A stretch of 64,000 nucleotides of DNA from Lasiosphaeris hirsuta. Its lineage: Eukaryota > Ascomycota > Sordariomycetes > Sordariales > Lasiosphaeriaceae. The stretch is taken from assembly GCA_030549175.1 (NCBI GenBank), contig JAUKUA010000001.1, forward strand, positions 4,960,001-5,024,000, read 5' to 3'. Of this stretch, positions 54,301 to 64,000 are shown piece after piece. Both the position numbers and the translations under genes were made by a program. Positions within the stretch are counted from its first letter, which is position 1; each line of letters begins with the position of its first letter. A model generated the notes under the pieces. It ran no database searches. It was not told where the DNA came from and saw only the letters and a program-made list of their open reading frames with translations.

Positions 54301-55864
54301 GTGATGGTGTGCTCGACCTGGATACGAGGGTTGATCTCGATGAAGTAGTATCGGTTCTGTTGATCGACAAGGAACTCTGCGGTGCCAGCGTTGCGGTATC
54401 TAACCGACTTGGCCAGCTTGACGGCATCGGCCAGGATAGCATTTCGAACATCGACGGGGAGATCCTTTGCCGGGGCAATCTCAATGACCTTTTGATGTCT
54501 CCGCTGAACAGAGCAGTCGCGCTCGTATAGGTGGACGACGTTGCCATGGTTGTCTCCCAATAGCTGGACCTCAATATGCTTCGGCTTGTCTAGGAATCTC
54601 TCAACGAAGACGGTGCCATTTCCGAAAGCGCTCTTAGCTTCGGAGGTGGCACGCTCGAAAGCCTCTTTGAGAGACGCTTGTTCGCGTACAACTCGCATGC
54701 CACGACCGCCGCCACCGTAGGCGGCCTTGATGATGATGGGAAAGCCATACTCGTCTGTGAATTTCTTGACGTCCTCGAACCTCTCGACGGCGCCCTCTGT
54801 ACCGGGGACAACGGGAACATTGGCGGCAATCGCTAGCTTTCTGGCCGAAACCTTGTCGCCGAGCGCATCGATAACGTCTGGTGAAGGTCCAATGAACTAG
54901 AGGTAGGCTGTCAGCGATTGCGCCTGAATATCGGTAGAGATACTTACAATCAACCCAGCCTTCTCGACCTTGCGGGCAAACTCGGCATTCTCTGATAAGA
55001 AACCGTAACCTGGAAACCTATCAATACCAACTCGGGCCCCTAACTCTAGCTATACATACCGGGATGGATCATCTGGGCGCCATGTTCGACTGCGATCTTG
55101 ACAATCTCATCACTGGCTAGATAAGCGCCAACAGGCGTGTACTGTCCGCGTTTGCCGATGACATATGCTTCGTCGGCCTCTGCAATCACATTGTAAGCCC
55201 AGGGACGTAGATGAGCGCTGAGACGGTGTTGTGCATACTCTGCCTGTGCATGGAGAGACGGTCCTCATAGCTAAACAATTAGCATGTGCTGGAACACTAA
55301 AATCGTTCAAGGAGACAACCCACCTGAAGATAGCAATGGTGTGGAGTGACAATTCATGAGCCTGGACAGTCAGAGTCAGACGTCTTCGGCTTATCTCTCA
55401 AAAGGGGGTGCGACTCACGGTTCTAAAGATCTATAGTACACGCAAAACTGTAAGTATGGCATTTCAACGTTGGGGATTGTGCAACTCGTCGAGTCAAAAC
55501 CTACACGAATAGCTGGGCAAAAGGATCAGCACACGAGCGCTAGCGGACAGCAGAGCCTGTGGGGAGCACTTACGAATTTCTCCTCTGTTGGCGACTGTGA
55601 ACAGGAAATGAAACGATTATTAGCCTTGCAGTCCAATGAGAGGGAAGGCGGGAGAGAAGGGTCGGAAAGCTGCAGGAGAGCTGGTAGCACGCTCCATTCA
55701 CATGAGTACGTGCGAATCTATCAAATATGTCACTGACCCAGGATCTTGCTCAACTGCATGATGGTCGAGTTGGCGCGGATACGGTGGACCGACTGGGCCT
55801 CCTTCTGAACCTCGCCATCCTCGAAGACCTCCTCGTACTTCTCGCTCACGCTGTCGGCGGCCAT
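51334..55864 (-). CDS. pyc: Pyruvate carboxylase, with micro-exons
   Basis: Biotin enzyme that makes oxaloacetate from pyruvate, bicarbonate and ATP. Fourteen exons (high to low): 55864-55738, 55594-55574, 55512-55505, 55430-55419, 55361-55324, 55270-55239, 55179-55060, 55009-54948, 54896-54050, 53848-53741, 53689-53619, 53565-53556, 53503-51495 and 51444-51334. They sum to 3576 nt (1191 aa) with all phases consistent. Exons 2-6 are 21, 8, 12, 38 and 32 nt and encode VANRGEIPIRIFRTAHELS onward; exon 12 is 10 nt (FID). Domains: biotin carboxylase ([31 protein letters not shown]), carboxyltransferase ([27 protein letters not shown]), biotin carrier ([17 protein letters not shown]). The last intron falls directly after the biotinyl site AMKM. 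The N-terminus has no clear presequence, so the enzyme is probably cytosolic as in aspergilli. Confidence 0.96.
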
Positions 55865-58800
55865 GGCGAATCAATTGGCGCTGGCGGTCAATTACAGTGA
55901 GAAGACGAGGGGACGAAAGCGAAGGAGCGAAGGTTGATGCGGGACAGGACGGGGTGTAGGATGTCGAGCTGCCTATGACGGTGGCGGCGGGGTTGGCTCG
56001 ATAAACCGATGGTGGGGTCGATAGGGCGTGGACCAGCTCTCTGAACCTTGCTGCTGGTGACAAGGAGAGAGCTCCGAGTCACGGGAGAAGGTCTGGGGGA
56101 GAGGCGGGAACTTATAAAATTGCTCGCGGTGGTAGTCCTGCAGCTGTGGGAGCGATACACGTCTTTGCTAGCGGCGAGAGAGGTAATTTGGCAAGTAGGG
56201 AAGGAAAAAGGGGGGGTAGGCAAGCAGCACAGAGACAGAACGGGGGATGAGGGGATTTTTGTCCAGGAACCAAAAAGGTGCCCTTCTGTCTGGATTTATC
56301 AAGCTCCCATGCCAAGCGGGACCTAAAATGGTTAAAACTCAACAACCCAGCTCTAACAAGGATTCACTTGTCAGGTCTCAAGCTGCCAGCTCCCAGCCTG
56401 TCTTCTTCCAATGGCGTGTGGGTGGCCGAGGGGCCGAGTGACCTGGTGAGTCTTTTCCCCTTCGCTTCGCGCTTTCCTGCGGCAAACTGGAGTTCCCTTG
56501 CCATACTTTTGATCTGAGCTAGGAGTATCGGGGCCCTGCAGCTAATCCCGAATGCGGCCTCTGACTGAGGAACTGGGGGACCGACTGCCCGTCCGTTAAT
56601 CTTGTCTTCATTCTTCTCTTCACATCAATCTACCCCTCTCTATCCGACTGGCGGCCGAGAGCTGTAGTGTTTGGGATGGACTGAAACCCCCGCTGCACGA
56701 AGCGGCGACGGGCGATCGCAAAAGCCTGCCGGCCCAGCTTGGCGCTGGATCTTGGAGTCGCACCTTGCGCGCGCCGAGAAAGCCCATCCTATGGCGATGG
56801 CCGATATGGGATAGGTTTGGGCCAATTGGCGTCCGCTGGTGCTGGATTCCCATGGCAAGAATCGCGCATGTGCACCAAATAACTCTGGGGCCTCTGAGTG
56901 CGGGGCTCGCACAATCGGCAGCTCGGCCGTCATGGGATTTTCGACAGCCAGATGGGACCTTTGCTTCCTGGGCAGTGTGCGCAACATGCAGGTATCCAAT
57001 GCCACTTTTGCGATTTGACGCATGCCCGCGACCTCCGCGAGTGAGACATCGCAGATTCGGCGTGCGCCAGTTGCAGATTTTTTTTTCTTTCGAAGCCGGA
57101 CACCGGAGCCTCGATTGACCACACCATTACCACGGTCCAACCAGAGAGCAGTCGTCATAAGCATCATTACCATGGTACGGGCTTTGCCGACCCGCGCCCC
57201 CAAACCCCCCGATACCAACAGTTTGGAGATCAGTCGAGCAGCAATGGCTACGACAACGGCGAGTTCGACGTTCGCCGTCTCTGGCCGATATAAACACGGA
57301 ATACCGGAAACAAGGAAGCGGACAGACGGCGATGGTGGGGCCGGTATCGAATGATATGTCTGACCCTTCACCCCCAACTGCCACATGTTTTCGTGTAGCC
57401 GAGGATAGGGGCTGACGAGAACTGCCCGGCCATCATGAGATTCCCGACATAGTGGGAGCGAAGAGATGGTGTAATTCGGATTTCCTTCGGTACACTCATC
57501 TCCCATTATTGGTCTTAGTATCTCTCGGGATGCTGGGGCCGCTGGTAGAGGATCTCGGACCCCAGGTAGACGGTGACCCCGCTATAGTCTCTATGGTCTG
57601 GGCCTCTACCGGGGTATAGCGTGCTGGAGGCGGCGTCCCCGCCAAGTCAGGGTTGGATTGAAGGATGTCCCTTTGAACTTCTCGTCCGAGCCCGCCAAGA
57701 TGCGCTCTCTGATCAGCGACACCACGGCTGCCGTACTTGATGTGCACTCTGCCAATGCGGTGTGTGTGTGCATTTTTTCTCCTTACGCTTTGCGCTATTT
57801 ACAACAGATTAGCTGCCGGGCTGCATTGATGTTGACTGCTGGTCACGGGACCCCTCTCGCCGAACCGTCTCCGAGATGTCTCCAGCATGAGGTCGGGGGT
57901 AGAGAAAGCTTATTTCTTTTGGGACCTGTGAGCGCACTGATGAAACTAACCCCAACAAATGAGCGAGCTCAGGGCGGTGGCTCACGCCTCGCTGTTTAGC
58001 CTCATACCCTGCGCCATTTTCCTTCTTGAATTCAGTTGGCTGGGTCAGGTGAGCGATCATCACATGCAAGAGTCGAAACTTGAAAGCGCAAAACAAAGAA
58101 AAAAATGTTTGCAACGCTTCCCACCCTTTTCCAGGCTTCGGCGCCCTTGCCCCCACGGTGATCGCGAGGATCTAGGGTTCTCGGTCCGCCAAGGCTCTCT
58201 GACCGCCAACACCAAGAGAAGCCGTGATATTGTTGTGAATCGTGAGCCGCTTGGCGGCTCTGTTGCACCTATGACATCGAATAGGTTCGGATTGCGGCTA
58301 CCGTTTGTCTTATTAGACGAACTGCCCTGCGTGCGTAGACATCCAAGGTGAGGAGGCACAGCGGAGCTGCCAAGAGGCCGACTTCAAAATGATGGTCACA
58401 CCGAAAAACCAGCCCCGCCTCGTCTCGCGGGTGGGCCTGTCAGTGAAGGAGCACAAACCAAGGCCTGAGTCTTGGTGTTCCTTGGAATTGCAAGTGTTGG
58501 CGAAGAACCTCGACAGCCCAGTGGTGGCCGAGTATGTAAATAGAATCCGAGCGTTGGACCCGACAAAGATGCGTCTTCCCATTATAAAAGTGGCAATACC
58601 AATCACCAAAATTTTGCGCTCTCGAAGTTATCATGTTTACCTCTAGAGTCTAGCCATATCAGTCTACAAATACTCCTAATGCCCTCGAAAAGTCACCAAG
58701 ATCCCTGATACAGACAGTAAAGAAAGAAAAGACCGCCGATATTCCACTTTGGCCCAGCAAGATAGATATACAGGGACAACGTGAAGGAAACACAAGCATC

Positions 58801-58933
58801 AGTTCATCCTCCATTTACAATGAATGAACCGGTCACAGCCTGTTGTGAATATATCCTTCGGTAACCTTGTTTCAGCTGAGGAAATAAACACGGCACCACG
58901 GGTCAACCCACCGCTCTCCTCCCTTTCTACAGT
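55865..58933. other. 3-kb gene-free region between mpc1 and pyruvate carboxylase
   Basis: Upstream region of the pyruvate carboxylase gene, with G/A- and C/T-rich stretches. A 288-codon open frame on the minus strand (56640-57506) has no recognisable domain and shifts composition along its length, so I do not call it. The remainder shows no coding signal. Confidence 0.5.
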
Positions 58934-59808
58934 TCATTTCTGTTCTACGGCCTTGGCCACAACCTCCTTCGCCGTCTCCTTGCCCGCCTCAACAGCGCCT
59001 GTCAAGCCTGCCTTCTCTCTGCCACCCCAGTGGTGCCAGTCGAGGTAGCGGTATCCTTGTGTTAGCTGGGCGCCCTCGTTAATAAAGTGGCACGCGAACA
59101 GCAAGTAGTTCTTAGGCGACACAGCGAGTGAGTAGCGCATGAAGGTGGCCGAGTATATGGAGAGGGCGAACGTCATCTGGCCGGAGATACTGTGGGTAAA
59201 AGATGGTCAGCAAATCGATTTCTTGTTGAAAACAGGCGGAAGTTGGTCGGCTATTGAGATTGAATCGCATGCTTGCTGAGGCGCCGGAACGGAACCTGGA
59301 ATAGCATCTGCGCTTGGAAGCTTCGGACGGGGATACGTACAGCTCGGGGCTCTTTCGCGTGTCGGCAACGGCGGCGAGGGGGATGCCGAAGTTGGAGACA
59401 GGGCCCCAGAAATCTAGCAACGACGAGTTAGCAAAAGCTCGAGGTTGAGCATCGGAGGTTGCCGGTGCGAGATATTGGGGCAAGCACGCGATAGCGATGG
59501 CGACGATAGCTGCGAAAGCGGGCGCAATGCCAAAGCAATTGGTAGCTCAAGGGAGGATATGGCTTAAAAACGTCCAGAAGCAGGCCCTGGCGGATGCCAC
59601 AGGTGCCCTAAGGGCCATAGTGGTTGCCTCCATCGCCAGTGCGGCGTCGTGAGCACCTGTCCGGGTAGATCGGGGATTGTCCGATGACGGAGATGGGTGT
59701 TGAGATGGCAGAACGGCGCTGCAGAGGGAACTCACGCGTTGAGCAGACATAGTTGAGAACCGGGTGAGCTCTAATCTTCGCATTGATTGCTTTGACGAAG
59801 GCAGCCAT
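58934..59808 (-). CDS. mpc1: Mitochondrial pyruvate carrier subunit MPC1
   Basis: Subunit of the inner-membrane carrier that imports pyruvate into the matrix. Three exons, 59808-59736, 59413-59341 and 59189-58934, give 402 nt and 133 aa, the usual size. Phases restore [72 protein letters not shown]. This carries the conserved HFWGP and SGxMT...YS..FMRY...[10 protein letters not shown]...NExAQ signatures of MPC1. Two to three short hydrophobic helices are visible. The first intron is unusually long for this window (322 nt). It lies about 3 kb upstream of pyruvate carboxylase on the same strand. Confidence 0.95.
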
Positions 59809-60373
59809 CTTGACGTAGAAACCGCTTGGTTGGAAGCCGCGGATTGATTATTCTTAAGTTTAGAATCGGCCACGGGCGCGGAAAAGATTCGGGGTCGATG
59901 TAGTTGGCTAACCACGACATGCCGACACAAATCGGCACGGACCTCAACCACCCACCACCTTTCCTAGCTAAGCTCATCTAGCTAAGCAGCCTCAATGTTT
60001 TGGATGGGGCACATCAGGCGAAGAGAACAACACAAGTAGGCATTTAATACGCCTAGAAATTGCATGACGGATGGGATTTCAGTCTCATGGAAATGACGAT
60101 GTTCTGCATCCAATATCTAATGGTGCTATGGAACCACCAGCCACGACCACTCCTTGATCAAGCGAGAATATAGGTCGCCATTCCACCCCCAAGTTAGTTT
60201 TGCATGAACCCCTAAACGCCACCCTGTATTCCACGCCCGTGAGCCTGGGTTAAGCGTGCAATGCAACCTCCATCGACTGTCCTCATGCAAAGAAGATACC
60301 AGGAGCCTAACAACAGCTGGCCATTTTATTTTAATTTTGGCGTATCATCGTTGTAAACCGTATGGTGTACTTT
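59809..60373. other. Intergenic region between smB and mpc1
   Basis: 565 bp containing the mpc1 promoter and leader and the 3' flank of the SmB gene. No additional gene seen. Confidence 0.5.
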
Positions 60374-61270
60374 TCATCTCCGTGGCGGCGGGTTAAAGCC
60401 GGCAGGGGGTCCTCCGCCAGGAGGGAACGCAGGTGGGAAGCCTGGCGCACCGCCGGGGAAGCCGGTGGCGGGAGGAAATCCACCAGGGTACCCAGGAGGT
60501 ACGGCTGTTGAGCGGTCAGCGAGCTTTCATACACGGTGAATAGAGGGGACAACTTACGGCCTCCACGGCCGGGGAAGCCAGGTGCACCAGGGAAGCCAGG
60601 GAAGGGAGGCGGTGCAGCGCCAACACCAGCGGCGGGGCCGGCGAGCGAGATCGGCGCAGCCGCACCCCGTCCAGCAGGTCGCGCAACACCGGGTCCAGCT
60701 GTGAGCGCCGAGTTGATGCCTCCACCGCCCGTCTTTCCAAGGCGCGCACTTGGGTCGGCAGGCGGCGGGGATTCCACCGACAGAGATACGATATGCGCGC
60801 CACGGACGATCGTCAGGCCCAGGGTGCGCTTCTCCTCCTGCTCAATGGTCTGTCCAGCCGATGACGATGCACCCGGGGCGGTAGGCTTGTTCTGCTTGCG
60901 CTTGATCCGGCGGAACTCTTCAGTGTCGGCGAGAACGAGGTTCATGTGCTAAGTATCCATTAGAGAGTGCATCGCGGGCGAGCATGCAAGAGAGGGGTAG
61001 GTACCTTGTCGAAGGCAAGCATCTGTCCGGTCATCTGGCGGCCATCGTTCAGGGTGACGCGCATCCTGAAGTTGATCTATCAAGACAAACTGTCAGTCTC
61101 TCCCTGCCAGTAATCTTCGATGAGTCGTGGGTGATCGGGGATTGCATACGTATCCGGCCTAGAAACAAGGTGGCTTGTCAGTCCTCTGATGTCAACATGG
61201 ATGCGCCAAAGCGGTGTTAGGGATGCAAGTTGCGACTCACCATCTTGCCCTGCTTGTTTGTCGCCGACAT
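60374..61270 (-). CDS. smb1: Small nuclear ribonucleoprotein SmB (Sm core)
   Basis: Core Sm protein of the U1, U2, U4 and U5 snRNPs. Five exons: 61270-61241, 61158-61150, 61076-61005, 60948-60558 and 60504-60374. They sum to 633 nt, 210 aa. Exon 2 is only 9 nt and encodes AGY, joining MSATNKQGKM to INFRMRVTLNDGRQMTGQMLAFDKHMNLVLADTEEFR (Sm1 motif). The Sm2 motif region is EKRTLGLTIVRGAHIVSLSVE. The C-terminus is Gly/Pro-rich with PGFPGAPGFPGRGGR and a final PPPRR, as in other SmB proteins. It is divergent from rpl11 across 447 bp. Confidence 0.94.
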
Positions 61271-61717
61271 GGTCGCGACAGGTAGCTACGGAGTAGCTCT
61301 GCCAAGTTTCAAAAATTGTATATGGTGGTAGACAAAGTTCTGTTGACTTCGTCGGCGCGGTCTCTGCAGCTCGTGTGGGAGCCCTTGGAGTCTCGCTTGG
61401 TGTTGATGGGGCAAACCAAAATCGGATTTCGGACGCGGCCACGCGAGGCTGAAAGGCTCGAGCTCCAATCCGTCTTCTTGAGGACCGCCACAGATTGGCT
61501 CCAGCCACTCACTGCAAGCAAAGCCATACGCCCCACTACCTGCAGGGGCTTGTCCCCCACCCGATTACCAGCCAATCAATTCAGCCCCACACTAGCAGCG
61601 CACAATCTTTGAATTTCACCAGCGAAAATCGACCTCCTTCACACAATCTCCCAAAACTTATCGCAGGACGAGCCTCGAATTCTTCAACCCCCAGAATTTG
61701 ACGACAAAACCGCCAAG
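61271..61717. promoter_or_regulatory. Shared divergent promoter of smB and rpl11
   Basis: 447 bp between the two start codons. A CTTATCG element at 61657-61663 is about 55-60 bp before the rpl11 ATG. The arrangement would allow joint control of a spliceosome and a ribosome component; this is inference. Confidence 0.45.
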
Positions 61718-62370
61718 ATGGTAAGATATCGCACTCAAGACTCGAATGCATTGCCATCGGCTTTACTGACATGATGGCTACCAGACTGAGAAGGCCCAAA
61801 ACCCCATGCGGGAGCTTAAGATCCAGAAGCTCGTCCTGAACATCTCAGTCGGCGAGTCTGGTGACAGGTTGACCAGAGCCGCCAAGGTGCTCGAGCAGCT
61901 CAGCGGTCAAACCCCCGTCTACAGTGCGTCTCTCCCTATCTCCTTAAAAAGCGCGACGGTCCAAGAACCTAACCCTGAATTTCTCAATCGCAGGCAAGGC
62001 CCGCTACACCGTCCGCACGTTCGGTATCCGCCGTAACGAGAAGATCGCTGTCCACGTCACCGTCCGCGGCCCCAAGGCTGAGGAGATCCTCGAGCGTGGC
62101 CTCAAGGTCAAGGAGTACGAGCTCCGCAAGCGCAACTTTAGCGAGACCGGCAACTTCGGCTTCGGTATCAGCGAGCACATCGATCTTGGTATCAAGTACG
62201 ACCCCGGTATCGGCATTTACGGCATGGACTTCTACTGCTGCATGACCCGCCCTGGTGAGCGCGTCGGCCGCCGTCGTCGCTGCAAGGGCCGCATCGGTGC
62301 CCGTCACCGCATCGTCCGTGACGACACCGTCAAGTGGTTCAAGCAGCGCTTCGATGCCATTGTCCGCTAA
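61718..62370 (+). CDS. rpl11: 60S ribosomal protein uL5 (RPL11)
   Basis: Large-subunit protein that binds 5S rRNA and the central protuberance. Three coding exons: 61718-61720 (the ATG alone), 61785-61923 and 61994-62370. They total 519 nt, 172 aa. The product begins [24 protein letters not shown] and contains [31 protein letters not shown] and [20 protein letters not shown], all characteristic of eukaryotic uL5. Placing the start codon alone before the first intron is common in fungal ribosomal protein genes. The introns are 64 and 70 nt. Confidence 0.97.
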
Positions 62371-63715
62371 AGAGTCAACCATTTCTTGGTGGAGGGAGGT
62401 GGGCATTTTACGGAGTGGGGGAGTTTACGGCTCGGCACCATCGGACGTCCTGAGGACAGTTTGCGGGTTCTATCAAGAAGGAAAAAGGGCTCCTTTTTTC
62501 GTGGACATGTAGATGCATGACATACCTTGACGATTTATCGTCAACCCAGCTTGGTCTTAACCAGTCAAGCTACGGCCTCAGAGACCGACCGGCGTCATGC
62601 CGGCTTACCAGCCAGTTCCTTTTGAGCTACGTGACAGTTTACCTTTCTGGGGGCACTTCTTCGGAAGTCGAGGCGGAAACCTGGGACTTCGGTCCCCGAG
62701 GCAGGGTGAATGGAAGTGGGTTTAACAGGACAGAACAATAAATCACCAACCAAACTTGCTGGAATTGTGTGCCATTTCACTGTGTCGCCCGTATCTTCTA
62801 AACCATCCTGCATCTGCACAACAGGTCTACGATTTGCTGTTGCCCTATTATGCCACTCACCGACATTTTTCACTGGCGCCTGGGCCAAAACTAAAACAAA
62901 ATCGTTGCTATTATTGCATTTGAAAGAAATCTAGCAGAAATCTTTACATACCATGTCCGACCAAAGCTTTGAACCCGGTTTTCGAGCAGATAGGTCTGAA
63001 GGTCGTTCGCTTCTCCCTTATCTTCCTAGCCCTTTGAAGCCACACATAGCATCTTATTCTTGTCGTGCTTTTCATAACTATCAAGTTGTGTTTTTATCAT
63101 ATTATGGTAGCCCTGTGGGCGCTCCATAACGGCTGTTATATGAGCAGACAGAGAGCCAGGTAGTTGTGGTTCTCGTTTAAGGAAGATAGGCTGCGCACTG
63201 ATCATCCAGCTTGGTCTCAACACCGGCAAAGAGAATGAACCTCAGGGCAACCACAAGTGCAATGAACCAGACACGACCGTTTGGAACTTTGACAGGTAAG
63301 AAATACCCCCAGACAATCACTATCCCTTGTCATAGCACTGTATTCCCACCGTAATACCTTGACAGTCGGCACGCACCCGTGAAGACATGCACCATGAAAA
63401 CTCTCATTATCATTGTTGGCTACTAACCTAGTTACGTTCCTCTTGTTCATTGCAGAGGCGATTGGGCTTTTCCGTTTGCCGCCTCCATTATTTCGTGCTG
63501 CAAAATGCCGCCCATATCAAACTCCCAACCAGTGTCTCGTAAATACATGACGAGCGTAAACTGTGCTCATAAATCCCAAGCTTCTCGTCAAACATGCCAT
63601 TGCAATATTAACGTGGCGTGGATATCCATCAAAGCGACGCATTCCAACAAATTCGGAATGTTTGGGTATCGTAGTACAGAAAGGAAATCCGTTCTCCTGT
63701 TGGCGGTTCCAACCC
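62371..63715. other. Intergenic region, no gene seen
   Basis: 3' flank of rpl11, then 1.3 kb without a convincing frame on either strand. Confidence 0.5.
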
Positions 63716-64000
63716 TCAAATCGCAAGCAGGGGGTTGCTGGGTATAGGTAATGGTCCAGTTTCGCTCACAAGATATCCCTTCGACGCAGTCGCAGTCACA
63801 GTCGCAGTCGGGCGTCGCTCCATCAGCATGTCCACCAATGTCTCAGCGTCCCTTCGGAGAGCCTCCAATTCATTGGTATCGCTCCCATTATCACTCCCAT
63901 TTGGACGAGGGAGTCTGTATGCCGCAAAAACTACGCCGCGATTCGGGGCTTTACCCTTGCGCTTCCTCATCTTTCCTTCTGAGCACCCCGGCTCGACAGG
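63716..64000 (-). CDS. Possible 3' end of a gene running out of the window
   Basis: A frame on the minus strand is open from the window edge (64000) to a stop at 63716. It contains MRKRKGKAPNRGVVFAAYRLPRP at 63970 and a helical stretch TNELEALRRDAETLVDMLMERR. It could be the last exon of a gene beyond the right edge or a short protein starting at the ATG at 63970. I do not recognise a family, and chance openness is possible. Confidence 0.35.
   Translation of the reverse strand, partial: PVEPGCSEGKMRKRKGKAPNRGVVFAAYRLPRPNGSDNGSDTNELEALRRDAETLVDMLMERRPTATVTATASKGYLVSETGPLPIPSNPLLAI

Noticed and set aside
56640..57506. 288-codon open frame on the minus strand
   Set aside because: No signal, domain or consistent composition. 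It lies in the gene-free region upstream of pyruvate carboxylase and has no supporting splice pattern.

Overview
The window is nuclear DNA of a filamentous ascomycete, most likely a Sordariomycete close to the Sordariales. Genes are intron-bearing, with short introns (about 50-110 nt, GTAAGT/GTATGT donors, CTRAC branch sites, YAG acceptors). The gene set is typical of such fungi, and an alpha-type pheromone precursor carries a WC...GQSCW core. Exon structures were worked out by hand. For almost every conserved gene the summed exons divide by three and give the family's usual length.

Layout. 1-10 kb: a Cdc25-type mitotic phosphatase after a long gene-free leader, a CwfJ/Drn1 splicing-associated protein whose frame is broken in a C run, and a small zinc-ribbon protein. 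10-22.5 kb: UTP20 (U3 snoRNP scaffold, 2599 aa), ZIM17 (mitochondrial Hsp70 co-chaperone) and cullin-3. 23-26 kb: a RING-finger gene with two disabling lesions and a small Cys-motif protein. 26.5-34.1 kb: an accessory stretch with an M20 amidohydrolase, an AsaB/CmcJ-like oxidoreductase, a 2-oxoglutarate/Fe(II) dioxygenase, a cysteine-rich secreted ORF without a start codon, and an ERG6-like methyltransferase. 34.1-38.2 kb: no convincing gene. 38.3 kb: the pheromone precursor. 39.5-62.4 kb: a dense housekeeping block with a DUF1640 mitochondrial coiled-coil protein, NOP2, clathrin heavy chain, pyruvate carboxylase, mitochondrial pyruvate carrier MPC1, SmB and ribosomal protein uL5 (RPL11). The right edge holds what may be the 3' end of another gene.

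Connections. UTP20, NOP2 and RPL11 belong to ribosome biogenesis. Their proximal promoters, and that of ZIM17, share a CTTATCG(ATAAG) motif. SmB and RPL11 are divergent neighbours over one short promoter. Pyruvate carboxylase lies 3 kb from the carrier that imports pyruvate into mitochondria. The M20 hydrolase and AsaB-like gene are divergent over 327 bp, and with the dioxygenase and methyltransferase they look like a small backbone-less metabolic cluster.

Most notable: the three-repeat pheromone precursor; a pyruvate carboxylase gene whose first part is cut into exons of 21, 8, 12, 38 and 32 nt plus a 10-nt exon further on; a 9-nt exon in SmB; an intron that splits the neddylation-lysine codon of cullin-3; and two genes with precise single-base or nonsense lesions.
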